The notes under the pieces were generated by a model. It searched no databases. It was not told where the DNA came from and saw only the letters and a list, made by a program, of their open reading frames with translations. Below are positions 29,423 to 40,604 of a stretch of DNA of 64,000 bases, one piece after another (position 1 is the first letter of the stretch; each line of letters opens with the position of its first letter). The stretch is from Pochonia chlamydosporia 170 (taxonomy: Eukaryota; Ascomycota; Sordariomycetes; Hypocreales; Clavicipitaceae). The translations under genes and the position numbers were made by a program. The stretch covers positions 186,001 through 250,000 of the forward strand of contig NW_019154049.1 in assembly GCF_001653235.2 (NCBI RefSeq). Direction: 5' to 3'.

Positions 29423-31207
29423 GCGAGTTTGTTCTTCGCTCTAGCTTCTTGGCTTGTCCGTTAGCCCGCTTCTCCTTCCACCCGGTGAAGAAAATGGGTC
29501 GACTGGAGCGGATCCTCGAGTGTTTGCTGTTGATTGGGAAGCCAACCCGTCCATCAGGATCCCACTTGCTCCAGTCGATCGACTCCGAAAATAAAACTAG
29601 ACTGATAGAGTTTCTACGGAGTACTTGTGGAGGAGAGTGTAGTATGACATCAGAAAGAGACTCTGTGTGCTTGCTGCTACAGAAATCTGCAAGCATCGTG
29701 TGAAGACAAGGTCGAACAGTAACAGAGCGACGCTGCTCCCACCTCCGCCAAGCTCAATTCATGCGGGTAAATGCTGAGGCCTGAAGGTTGACTTTGTCTT
29801 GCACATGGCGCACTTGGCGGTACTACTGGGCTTCTCGACCTGGAGCTTCGGATGCAAAGCAACCGAGAAGGGTTGGCAAGAGATTGACACTCCTAGTTTC
29901 TTGCGTGTCTCCTACCGCTCAAGTTTGAGATGAGATTCGTTTTTGTTTTCAGTGCTAGTTCTATTCTGCAATCAACAAGTTTCCATCGCTGTCCACAAAC
30001 CTAACATTGAGCAGTGAGCACTTGTGGATGAAGTGCATGTGCCAGTGACTGAGCTTTGAGTTGCTATACCAAGTCAATAAAACTAAGTCAGACTAGCTGA
30101 TGTGCCAATGTCGTCGTGGAGCTTCTGGAAATGTCCTCGGTCCGGCATTCACACCTCGCACCAGTTCGATTCGGATGAAAGTCCACCGATCCTGGTTCCT
30201 GATAACCAACCAAAGTTGAGGTCTTCTGCGCCAGCAGCTGTGGCACAACGAGCTGACAATTTTTGCAGTTAGGCTAACTCTTTCCACTGTTATTGGCCAT
30301 TACGTCTAGCGAAGCCTTCAATTCCACCCCACTGTCATGACTCGACAACAACTGCAAACCCATGGTTTCTCGCCCCTTCGGGTTCCGGCTGAAACCGAAT
30401 TCCAGATTGATGCTCGCCGAATTCGAAGTCAGATGAATGAAGTCCTAGCGGACTTGGATTGAGGCAAAACTCGTGGATGTAACACTGCATGTACAAAGTG
30501 GAAACAAGACTCACTGTATGTGCCAAGCACGAACATGCTCAGTGCATCGTCCTAACAACTGTACACCCAATCTTCAACTTGCGGAATATGGAGCATGAGA
30601 AATCAGAAATCGCGGAGCGTGGGGCAGCAACAATGCGATTCAGGGGAATCATCCCCCATTTGTCCAGTGAGGCTTCCGGGATGGGTCAAGGTGGACGTTA
30701 TGATATGGTGCTAGTAACGGACAATTCTGTCCCTGTTCTTACACCAAGTGCTTCAAATGGCTCAAAGGATGGCGTCTACTCTAGTCATGAGTGAATACCC
30801 ATGGCTGAAGTTGGGTCGGTCGCACAAACGCCAATTTTCAATGACGCCAAGCCTCCAACACACCTCGCTAGACGGCTTATCATAGGCCCAAAATCCTACC
30901 CGAGACAACCAAGAACCCTTCCTGAGATCGACATCCTCGTGGGTCGCCTAGTTTGCGCCCCTGGATGTACGGTGGGATGTCGGGTTCATTGCCGTTCTAT
31001 TGGTGGCTGATAGTGGTAGCTTTTGTTCATCCGCCACCACCGGCTTCCCGTACATCCAATATATCCGACATGGCACCCGCCGCGCCTCCCAGTATGTTCA
31101 CGGGAAAGACTTCGTTGTTACACCTGATCCCTATTGAAGCGAGGATTGACGTTGTCGGGTTATTCCATATCAGCTTCTCGAATTCAGATGCGTCTTGAAT
31201 CGCCATC
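29423..31207. other. Intergenic region, no supported gene
   Basis: 1.8 kb. Only short, unrelated frames on both strands. The right end holds the promoter of the rhodopsin-domain gene. No RNA gene or repeat recognised. Confidence 0.55.
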
Positions 31208-32737
31208 ATGTCGAGTCTCGCTGCGGAATCATGGAGCTGGTACGGGCTCACTTGGTTGGTGGTCATCACAAGAATGTTAGTTTGTCCTTATTACCAAAAC
31301 TGTCAGGTTATTGTCTGGATTTCTAACTAATTTCGCAGGGCATCACAAATCTTGCTGAGAGGCTCTGTGAAGAAGCTCAAGCTGGACGATTACCTGATGA
31401 TAATTGCCATGGTATGTTCGGCCGACAAAGCGCAACCCGCTCGCTGTGGCTGACAAGAAGCAATCATTCTAGATGACCGATACGGTGCTCATAGTTGCGA
31501 TGAACATTATCTCAAATACGAATAGCAATCTAATCGATCCAAATAATCCGACATCGCTATCACCAGAAGACATCAGGCAACGAGAATTTGGGTCTAAGAT
31601 GGTGCTCTTGGCAGAACAGATGCAGTGTGTAACCATTTGGTTGGTTAAAGCTTGTCTGTTGCTAATGTATCATCGTTTAACGTAAGCTTCTACTCCTTGC
31701 GTCATTTTCTCCCTTGTTTTGACGTTTCCTTTTTATTCCGTTTTGTTCTCGCTGCGGTGATATTAACCTTGTGCAGCCTGAGTTTAAAGGGCAACTTGGC
31801 CGTCAAGATTGTGGCATGCTACGTCGCCTTCGGCTTCGTGTTGATGGAGATTTTGTATTTGGGAGTCTGGTGCAGACCCTTCAATCAGTATTGGGCAGTT
31901 CCCCCGAATTCAAGTGAGTATTTTTGTCAATTCATTTTGCAGACGCAATGCTCGTATTAACCAATGCGACCAGCGCAATGTTCCGCGGCTACGAATCATC
32001 TCATTACCAACGCGGTGCTGAACATCTCGTCGGACATAATGATCATCCTCATTCCCATGCCCGTCTTCTTACAGTCGCGCCTTGCGATGAAGAAGAAACT
32101 GATATTGATTGGAGTTTTCGCCCTGGGTGGCTTCACGGTAAGTCTCATGAGTGACACTGGCAATCGGACAACCCCTGGGCTAACTCGACCTTTCTTCTAG
32201 ATATTATCAGCGATCCTCAACAAGTTCTATAGCTTTAATGAGCCATTTGGATCGGCGTGGACATTTTGGTATATTAGGGAATCATCTACCGCCATTATTG
32301 TCGCCAACCTTCCATTAACATGGACTGTTTTCCGACGAATGTTCAACTTGCGATCCTTCAATAACAGCGAGTATTCTTCAAAGAACCGAAGCGGACATCC
32401 CAACTCCACTGCCGCACGATCCCAGGGCCAAACACATGGCCGTACCCAAAATCGCAGTTACATCAAACACGATGATGCCAACGACAACGACCTGACAGGT
32501 AGCCAGGACGACATCACGAAAGGGTACGGAATCTCACTCAAAATTTACCAGCGACACGACGTCCAGATTAGTTCGGAGCCGGCGGAGAGGAATGATGGAC
32601 GACAGTCGTCGAATGAATCACTAGCGGACGGTCTGACAACAACCATTAAAGGTGGTGCTCCTCGATCTTTCTTGCATGATCCGGAGACTTCGTCGGACAA
32701 ATCATATCCTGCTGTAAAAGTAAACTCTAGCGTATAA
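31208..32737 (+). CDS. Rhodopsin-domain (PTH11-like, no CFEM) integral membrane protein, 395 aa
   Basis: Six exons; introns 31276-31338, 31412-31472, 31682-31776, 31914-31973 and 32138-32200; phases close to 396 codons. Fungal rhodopsin-domain family, GPCR-like with about seven helices. Family marks: LLRGSVKKLKLDDYLMIIAM, WLVKACLLLMYHRL, LGVWCRPFNQYWAVPP, QCSAATNHLITNAVLNISSDIMIILIPMP (shown only in part by position 31974-32060), and YIRESSTAIIVANLPLTWTVFRR. A long polar C-terminal tail of about 130 residues follows. The N-terminus is short and has no CFEM cysteines. The intron 4 acceptor at 31973 is preceded by another CAG at 31940-31942; the later one keeps the conserved QCSAATNH motif. Ligand unknown. 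Confidence 0.87.
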
Positions 32738-33479
32738 TTAATTCTCATGGGTACGGAGTTTATAGAACAAGTTTCCTTTGCCGCAGCGCCGATAACTACT
32801 AGTAAACTCACTTCGTCCACAAGACTTGCAGGTCGTGATCTGGGTAATTTCAGGCGATCGATTGGAACCAACCTTACCTCTGACTTGCACCAGGCTTTAT
32901 CGCAAGGGTATCCAGTTGTCTCCATTTGCGCAGCGACATCGCAAAGTTTAGCCCAAAGGTCGGTGGTAAGCATTTCTCAATATCTGTCGCGTCACAGTTG
33001 CGATGCGCCACCAAGGATTTTAACTGTGATGTTACCATCCTTCGGAGTAGCGGCCACTGATTGCCGTGACAAACCTGCCAGCCGAAGGCATGCTTCATCG
33101 AAAATTAACTGTGGCTTGAGTCTTCACGCTATTCATGCAGGGAAGGGGAACCAGACCCATTATGCGGAACCGATTGCAGCTCGCTTAGACAGGAACCTGA
33201 ACCGAGGCGAACGTCAAAATCTCAAGCCACGTGAGAGCATTTGGAATGACCACATCAACGTCGATATTGGATTGCAGTTGTATTGGAATGTCGGCAATAC
33301 ACTCTACTTCAAGTGAGCCCGTTCTTCTTTAATTAGAATCAAATTTATGCGATTTATATATTGCCTTAATACCTGCCTAGGAAAATACATCCTCTGCCCA
33401 GTCCGACGATCTGCCACCTCATCTTCCCCCCTTACTTGACAGACCCATCACTCGACGGCATCCTCAACAACCATCCAAA
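32738..33479. other. Intergenic region with one 189-codon frame of doubtful status
   Basis: 742 bases. A plus-strand ATG frame 32747-33316 is open for 189 codons but shows no signal, helix or family motif, overlaps the expected 3' UTR of the previous gene, and is treated as unsupported. The last 150 bases, CT-rich, lead into the YhhN gene. Confidence 0.45.
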
Positions 33480-34169
33480 ATGAGTGCAATGGCTCTACCA
33501 TTCTCTGACAATGCAGTGTTGGCAGTGTCAATAGGCTCCTCCATTCTCTACGCAATCAATGTTAGATCCGAGCCGTCCTTCTCGCGCATGACATTCAAGA
33601 CGACAGCCACGGCACTACTCGCGCTCTTTGCCTTCACACAAGGTGAACACTGGCAACTAGTTCCAGCTCTCGCACTTGGAGCAATAGGCGACGCCTTTCT
33701 TGCCTGGTCCGGCGATGCCGCATTTCTCCGGGGACTGTCCAGCTTTCTGATTGCGCATCTATTCTACGTCTCGCTCTTTGCGGGCATCGGCAATGGAGTC
33801 GACTTCCTCCTCAACGACAAGCTGCGCCTAGGTCTGGCCGGAGGAATGCTACTCCTAGCACCGGTGATGAGCCTCACGCTCATGCCAAATGTCGCCAAGT
33901 CACTGCAAATACCAATCACAGTTTACTCGGCTGTCATTTTGACCATGGTGCTGGCCGTTCTCACTGTGGACAACAACCAGGTGGTTATTGGGGCTGTGTT
34001 GTTTGCCATATCCGACACCGTCCTCGCAACAGACGAGTTTTTGATGCCCAAAGATTCTGGATATCGAGGGCTGATGCAGTATGTCGTGTGGTTGTTTTAT
34101 TACACGGGGCAGCTTCTTATTGCTGCTGGGCTTGTTGACGGTTGGGATTGGCTCAACAAAGTACAATAG
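33480..34169 (+). CDS. YhhN/TMEM86 family membrane protein (lysoplasmalogenase-like), 229 aa
   Basis: Intronless, about eight hydrophobic segments over 229 residues, the usual size. Conserved acidic residues of the family are visible: GAIGDAFLAW (Asp about residue 81), FLRGLSSFLIAHLFYVSLF, and FAISDTVLATDEFL near the C-terminus (residues about 179-192). Animal TMEM86 proteins hydrolyse the vinyl ether bond of lysoplasmalogens; ascomycetes largely lack plasmalogens, so the fungal substrate is unclear. Likely an internal-membrane protein. No functional link with neighbours seen. Confidence 0.88.
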   Translation: MSAMALPFSDNAVLAVSIGSSILYAINVRSEPSFSRMTFKTTATALLALFAFTQGEHWQLVPALALGAIGDAFLAWSGDAAFLRGLSSFLIAHLFYVSLFAGIGNGVDFLLNDKLRLGLAGGMLLLAPVMSLTLMPNVAKSLQIPITVYSAVILTMVLAVLTVDNNQVVIGAVLFAISDTVLATDEFLMPKDSGYRGLMQYVVWLFYYTGQLLIAAGLVDGWDWLNKVQ

Positions 34170-35177
34170 TCATTTTTGTTTTGTTGTCCGATTATCGCTC
34201 GGAAGTAGAACAACGTGCAGAAATTGTGTAATATACCATCATTCCTTCCCAACTGCCAATGCTGTAGCTATAGGTGTTGTGTACCGTGACAAGGACAGAT
34301 ACGACCCATAAGAGAAAGGAATTCAGCGTTTAGAATGTGTTGGTCACTTCTACCACGACACCTGGTTGGAGAGACTTTGACGCCGTACAGGCAGCACCCA
34401 ATAGCTTTCCCTGCTGGCTCAAATATACGGACAGAAGTCACGCCATTGTTTGTCACAAATCTCCCCATCCAGTTCGATAAAACTGTGCTGGCGCGACTGG
34501 ATCTTGGGATGCTGCCACTAATGGTTGGTCAACTGCCCCGCTTGAGGTCAGAACGAAGTAATACACAAGTATTCTTGAGGCCAATTTGTTGACAGAATAT
34601 GCGTCCTAAAGATTTCAACCTAGTTATTCTGCTAGTTCTGGTGCAAACGCTTGAGAACCACAGCCCACAACACCATCAGCGGTTCTTGACGCTTTCCAAG
34701 ACAACGATTGAGGAAGAGATGCCACCCCAACGAAGAATCATCAATGCGTAAACCTTTCTGTATGTCCGATACAGCCCTGACTCGAGTCGGCGTTCATATC
34801 GATTCCGGTTTGCCACTAAATAGGTAGCTGTCAAGCTTGTATGGAGTAGGCACATGAATTACGCAGGGTCGGTTAACTTTTCTTGTGTAGCCACATTCAT
34901 GTATGAAGTTCCAAATACATAAGCAAGACTCATCAATCAACAAGCATTAACCAACAATAATACAACCATATTGCGTATAAACATATCACGTAATGGAACT
35001 TCTGCTGATATGCAAGACACCTGTTGTAGAATTGCACTGTACCGCGTGAAGCCATGTCGTAGTAGTCAAGATATGGAATCTTGTCCAGCTATAAAGTGAC
35101 CAAGGGCTTCCATGTTGCAGCAAGACCAGCATCTCCCACCACCTCTCTTGTCTATACTGTTGCAACTCCCAAACACA
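34170..35177. other. Intergenic region with a TATA box near its right end
   Basis: 1.0 kb without a supported gene. A TATAAA at 35090-35095 sits 83-88 bp before the ATG of the small secreted-protein gene and is a plausible core promoter. Confidence 0.55.
35090..35095 (+). promoter_or_regulatory. TATA box of the small secreted-protein gene
   Basis: TATAAA followed by GTGACC, 83-88 bp before the start codon, a normal distance for a fungal TATA-driven, inducible gene. Confidence 0.45.
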
Positions 35178-35774
35178 ATGCGACTCTCTACAGCGCTCTT
35201 GTTTGGCCTCGTGGCTCTATGTGGTGCCATCTCGTTGCTTGGAAACACTACTGATGGTACATACGTCGTATTGATCGATGAGTCTGGCAACGAAACCCAC
35301 AAGCGAATTTCCGACCCCCTTGTGTCTATAGAGGACGCACCGCCCGTCTACGATAGCCTTATTGAGGAAGAGGAGTTGCACCGGAGACCTATAGTCTGGC
35401 ACATTTGGTGTGGCTGTGGCTTTACGCTCGACCATGGACATTGTGATGCTGCTGTCGCTGATCTCAAGAGCCAGATTGGTGAGAAGACACAATACTGGTG
35501 GAGTGCCGCAGCATGGTACTCAATTCGAGGAAGCGTTGTTGCGTTTGCGTGTGCTCGCTTATACCCATATTAGGGCCACTCGATCGTCTCTGCGCCTTTA
35601 GTGACGTGGACCCTATCTGTGGTTACCAAGAGGTGCGGCTGGTATATTGCTGGGACGGGGATACGAGAGATTATCAATAGCGGCTTTGATGAAACTACAA
35701 TTGGCTACATGCGTTGGTTCCCTGGTTTGGACTTTTGCAAAGCGGCAAAGACGTCACCAGTTGGCCATTGCTAG
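35178..35774 (+). pseudogene. Small cysteine-containing secreted protein, interrupted by one in-frame TAG
   Basis: The frame opens at ATG 35178 with a signal peptide (MRLSTALLFGLVALCGA). It continues with an acidic propeptide-like stretch and then CGCGFTLDHGHCDAAV and AWYSIRGSVVAFACA, and reaches TAG at 35571-35573 (codon 132). The same frame then stays open for 66 more codons to a TAG at 35772-35774, with RCGWYIAGTG, GYMRWFPGLDFC and a terminal Cys, which have the look of the same cysteine-rich domain. No intron of normal size and right phase removes the stop. So this is either a pseudogene in this strain, a stop-readthrough gene, or a sequencing error; the 131-residue form may also be expressed. 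Function unknown. Confidence 0.6.
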
Positions 35775-38700
35775 TCAAGCAATTACCCTGGAGTAAACAT
35801 TTTTTCCTTCCCTTTTCCCCCTATTGACCTATTAAGGGAATTTTTTGGATGTTTGCCGGTACAAAGGAAATTGTTTGAGATGAGGTCGGTCATGTTGTGC
35901 CAGACATAATCACAATTTCCCTTAGAAGACACATTCACAGATCCGAGATTGATGTAATAAAACTTGACTCAGTCTATTGTCGCATTTGCTAGTTTTTCTG
36001 TACTTATGTAGTCACAATTATTAAGATTGTTCCTTAGCTTCTCCCTGACATAATATCTATGTAAATATGTTCATGGAATATAACTGAGACTCTCTCTCTG
36101 TATTCGCAGAGCATTCTCTTTTGCTGGCCAAATTACCTGTCGATCGCTCTTGGTTGAAGGACCTCCATCATAGGAGCAAAACCAACTGTCTAAAACGGTC
36201 TAAAAAGCACTCATAGCATAAGGAGTTTCTGGTGCAAATATTCTTAAAAATAGAGCACTAATTTTGCCTTTATTTCTTGTTCGTAACTTCTATAGGCTTG
36301 GGCTACTACAACCGTAGGCCTGTCTCGTGTTTAGTGTCAGCCATTTCCTCTGCTAGGAAAGGAGACTTTACTTGCAACTGACATCTGTTGAGATGGTCAA
36401 TTGTCAAAAGCCGATTACTCAGCAGTGTCCAGATGCCATCCGCGCTGACCCTATAGTGTGCAGTGGTGAACTGAGCAATCCTGGAGTTGTTTACACCTTC
36501 ACATGTTGAGAGTGCATAAACAACGACAATCCAGAGCTAAAACCGTATACCGCGCTTTGAGTTTACCCCAATTTCTATGAACATGTGCTTGTCCCCAGTG
36601 TCAGTTTGGGGAGGATGTTCAGCCTCGACCAACGTCCATTGGGCATCCTGTCACTTCAGAAACGGGACTGGGTGAAGAATCACACCACTCGGTCGGCTAG
36701 CGCCGGCTTGAAGAGCGTGAAAGCAGTTCATGGGTTACGAGAATTCCGAGAGAGTGCAGTCCTCGCACGCATCCGGGGTAATATCGAGTTCAGCTGTGCC
36801 CATGGGGAACGACGGGACGATGATATGGCTCGGACGCAGCCAAGATGTTCCCCATGTGGAAACGATCGTGAACGTCTGGCGGAATCCTTCACGCTGCCCC
36901 ATGGGGCATAAGATGATGGAGTTGCCAACCGAATAATTCGGAGAGGCAGCTCCAAATAGAGTACTCCGTACTCCGAATGCACGTCCCAGTTGCCACGCAC
37001 ATAACCAACGCTTCTGACAGGATTACCAAACCGTGCCATGGATGGCTGGTTATACATGTATGGGAGTGCGTCAGCACAGGCCGTGTGTTCCTCCAAGGCA
37101 ATTTATTGCTGCAGAATTCTCCGCGAGATCGAGGACAGTAATCTTACAGATGATGCTGTGTAACTTAATTATCCAGCTCTCGTAAGCCAAACCAACAAGC
37201 TGATGCCAAGTCTGGTCACAGAACGAGAACGGTCGCTGGGCTTGCCAAGTATATGCCTAAAATTAACTTAGGTAGGCATCTGCAGGCTCTAAGAACCTAA
37301 AAGGAAGTTCGACTTTGCCAAACGAGAAGCTTGTCCATAAAGACGTCTGGTTGGCGAGATGAACCTTCTCCAGCTACTCCGTCCGGGGCCAGCGAGCCAA
37401 GTCCCAGGATCGACAAGGCGGAAAGGTGTTTGCACCTCCCCCGAAGCCTTGTGTGCTCAAACCAGTGGGAAGGTTGGCTGTATTGAAACCCGAACAACAT
37501 TGAATACAAAAATCCCTGGCCCACATCTCTCGCCAGGTTGGGGGTTAGCCAAGAGATTCAAAGGTTCCTGAACAGGGGTGATGCGTCGCCGATCTGACCA
37601 ATGTCTGCCCATTGTGACAGCCACCATCAAGCATCCCTGGAGAAACAGTCATTTGAGATGACTTTAGGAAGCTACCCATCCAATGGAGCCTGGCTTTCGG
37701 GCAAACAATTTGACATACGACAGGAGCATCGCCATCCAAAGTTGCCTGAGATAGGCCTCCTTCAGAGATGAGACGGTAGGGGAAATCCCGCTCAATTATT
37801 TGCCAGCCGGCTGGGTTTTCAGCACTTGGCTCAGGTTACTTGGTCAACTAAACAGGAAACAGTGATGCGTTGTAAATTTGCCAGTTAGTCCAAGATGTGT
37901 GCAAGCGGCGTCGTGCTAGCTAAAACTGCACTGCCGTCGAGAAAAAGGGACAATTGCCAGAGAAAATCAACCTCTGACAAATGATTATTCCCAGAGCGAG
38001 TCCTCCGTACTGCGTAGTGTATAAACAATAATGTAGCAGCCAACACTCCTACTGGCACCTCAAGGGCGTCGAGCAAACCAATTTCTCCGGCCCTGGTCAG
38101 CTCGATCAGTACAAGCAATTCGTAAACAGCTTCCTTGGAGTCTCGGCCGATGTGCCTCCACCAGCCAAGACATCTGCCATGTCGCCAATAGCGGGCCATA
38201 CGGCTGGCCAAAATCCCGATCATTCAACGGTGTATTTACGTTGTACCGTCGTTGTGATTTTCCAATTCTTTGGCTGGTGATCTAGGTTGGCAAGGTCGGT
38301 GATGATAACCGTGTCCGGTAACTATACATAGGCAGGCTTCTGGCATGTCGCAGAGTCCGCAGTCGCTGTCCAATTTGTCCAGGCTCTCCAAGCGAAAGGT
38401 GTGGGATGAGGCTCGTGAGGCGTCATGTGGGACACCGGCCCGCGCACGTTGACTACAGGGGGCATTGAAAATGTATCCACGCTGGAGATGTTTGGAGAAG
38501 GTCTGGTCGGATGAGGGGGTTCGTCAATGGTTCGGGACTTTAGTAAGTCACAGTTGGCATTGGCGGCCACCGCGTGGCATGGAGCACTGGGACAGACATA
38601 GAGTGGCGAATAGTATTTTACCAGCATGTCAGATTGTGATGAGTAGCATTTTCAGCTGACCGCGCAAGAGGAAAGCACACAAAGTTCCTCGGCGCTTGCG

Positions 38701-40604
38701 AAAATGAGCCAAGAGTCCGGAGAAATCGTGTGGGTGTCAGGAGAAGGCCGCCACTAAGTTAGGGTCAGCCCGGCCTCGCACCCGCATTTTGGGTCGTATG
38801 GAGGACAGAAAAGCGAAGATCAGGCTTGTGGGACTTGTTTGGACTGGGCAACAGGTTGACAAGTTGGCAATATTTCGAGACGCTGGCAATTCTGGCACCT
38901 GGAGCGGATGAAGGAGTCATAGCAGATGTGATGTTGGCTCATGGCAATCTCCAATGTCCCGGTAGTTGCAGGTCTGACATAAACAAAGTAAAAAATTAAC
39001 TACCGGGACCAACATCCTTTTGGGCAGTTGGGTCAGAATGCCCTCGAGCCATGAGATACAGCGACGACCAACCCGACAAGCAATGAAAGTGGTGTGGCTC
39101 GATGCGCCGCCCTTGACCTTTGGCCGTGGGTAGTTGTCTCCGGCTAGTGGCCGGACGGTCTGTGTCGCCTTTACTAGGTACACCATACCAGACTCTTTTC
39201 GGTCGTCGAAATCAAGCATCAGCGGCATGGTGGCTGACGGAGGGCGCCCATTGTTCGTGTGGCAGGGACTTTCTGGAAATCAGCCCGACCTTGTTAGTGG
39301 TTGACATTATACCAAAGCCAGATTTCCCAGCAACGCCACAGGTGCGTCGACAGAAGACAGATTTAACCTTAACAAGCCACCAGAAAAAGTTGGTGACGGC
39401 CTAGGGCCCTGCATGGACCTTTTGGGATCAAAGGCGTGACTAACATTTGCCCCTTTGAAGATGGATTTGCACTCACACATTTGCAAGAGTGCCCCGAACC
39501 TCGATGTTGTTCTGGCGGGCGTCTCGGTTGATACAAGACAAACCGGCTAGTACGAAAAAGAGTCTATTGAATGAAGTGGAGGTGACGAGCGACCCTCAGA
39601 AACACGCGAAACAAAGGGTCCTGGAGGGTCAAGAATCAAGATGCTTGCTATCATGCGAACTCCACTCTACCGATAGCGTGAGAATTTGTACTTGTCATAG
39701 GTTTTGTTCCTGGTGGCTGGTCTAAGCCAACGCAAATTTGCCGTCTCGAGAGTTTAGCTAGGAGTAAAAGGCATCTACCTGTCAATGATTGTTTGCATTC
39801 TCGAGTGGTAGGGCCTTGGTCCTCATATGTAGAGTAAGAGACCACATTGCCTACGCCGAATCTTCAAGGCGGGAGACAGCACTGACCACCAGTACAAATC
39901 ACAGATGGATTTCCGGCCGGCATGATATGAAGCAGACTGGCCATCCCTCCTGATAGTTTCACAATCTCCCATCTAAACCAAATGGTGGGGATGCACTTTG
40001 GCTGAGATGTTCTGAACAATCCCACTTGGGGTCGACCAGAGTCCGGCCATCACCAATCGGACGACCTACGGCGGAACCGTATCTGGTCCATCCTGCCGAC
40101 CAGAACAAATTTGGGAGCATATCCATCATAGGGCCAAAAAAAAGTTCCCAAGTTGCCAAGCTACGTGGCCCGGGGTGTTTGATGGGGACAGGGATCCGTG
40201 AGCCAAAGTGTGTTCTTGGCACTGGATGGGGAACTTTACCAACACCACGTCGGAACCATGCAGCTCATCACCTGGAGCACAGCGTTGAGACCGTGCATGG
40301 AGGAATGACAATCATGAACCGGGCTAGACTCCGGACATACAAGGTAAAGGAGGGCAGGGACCTTTTGTATTTCCCCAGGGTGACACGTTGGACTAGGCGG
40401 GTAGCATGCAACCCGTCCCTCAGTGACCCATTTGGGTTTATATAATAATAGCCGTTGTTTGGTCGTCGATTGTCTCACTTGCCTCGTCTTCTCGTCGTCT
40501 TCTTTCATCGTCTTCCCTCTGGATGATTGGCTGCGTCAAGTTATTGATCCAGCAAGTGCAAGTCGAGCCGGAAACAAAACCAAAACCTCCCACAGTCGGC
40601 AGCG
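35775..40604. other. 4.8-kb gene-free stretch upstream of the OPT transporter
   Basis: The longest empty interval in the window. All frames are short and no two join into a recognisable protein. Composition is ordinary, not RIP-like, and I see no transposon ends, tandem arrays or tRNA. A TATATAA at 40439-40445 lies 160 bp before the OPT start codon. The rest may be a long promoter or hold non-coding RNA that I cannot detect. Confidence 0.5.
40439..40445 (+). promoter_or_regulatory. TATA-like element of the OPT transporter gene
   Basis: TATATAATAATA, 160 bp upstream of ATG 40605, followed by a CT-rich leader (40460-40520), which is a common fungal core promoter layout. Confidence 0.4.

Noticed and set aside
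32747..33316. 189-codon plus-strand frame with an ATG
   Set aside because: No signal, helix or family motif, starts 10 bp after the previous stop codon, and its length is within reach of chance for a 64-kb window read in six frames.
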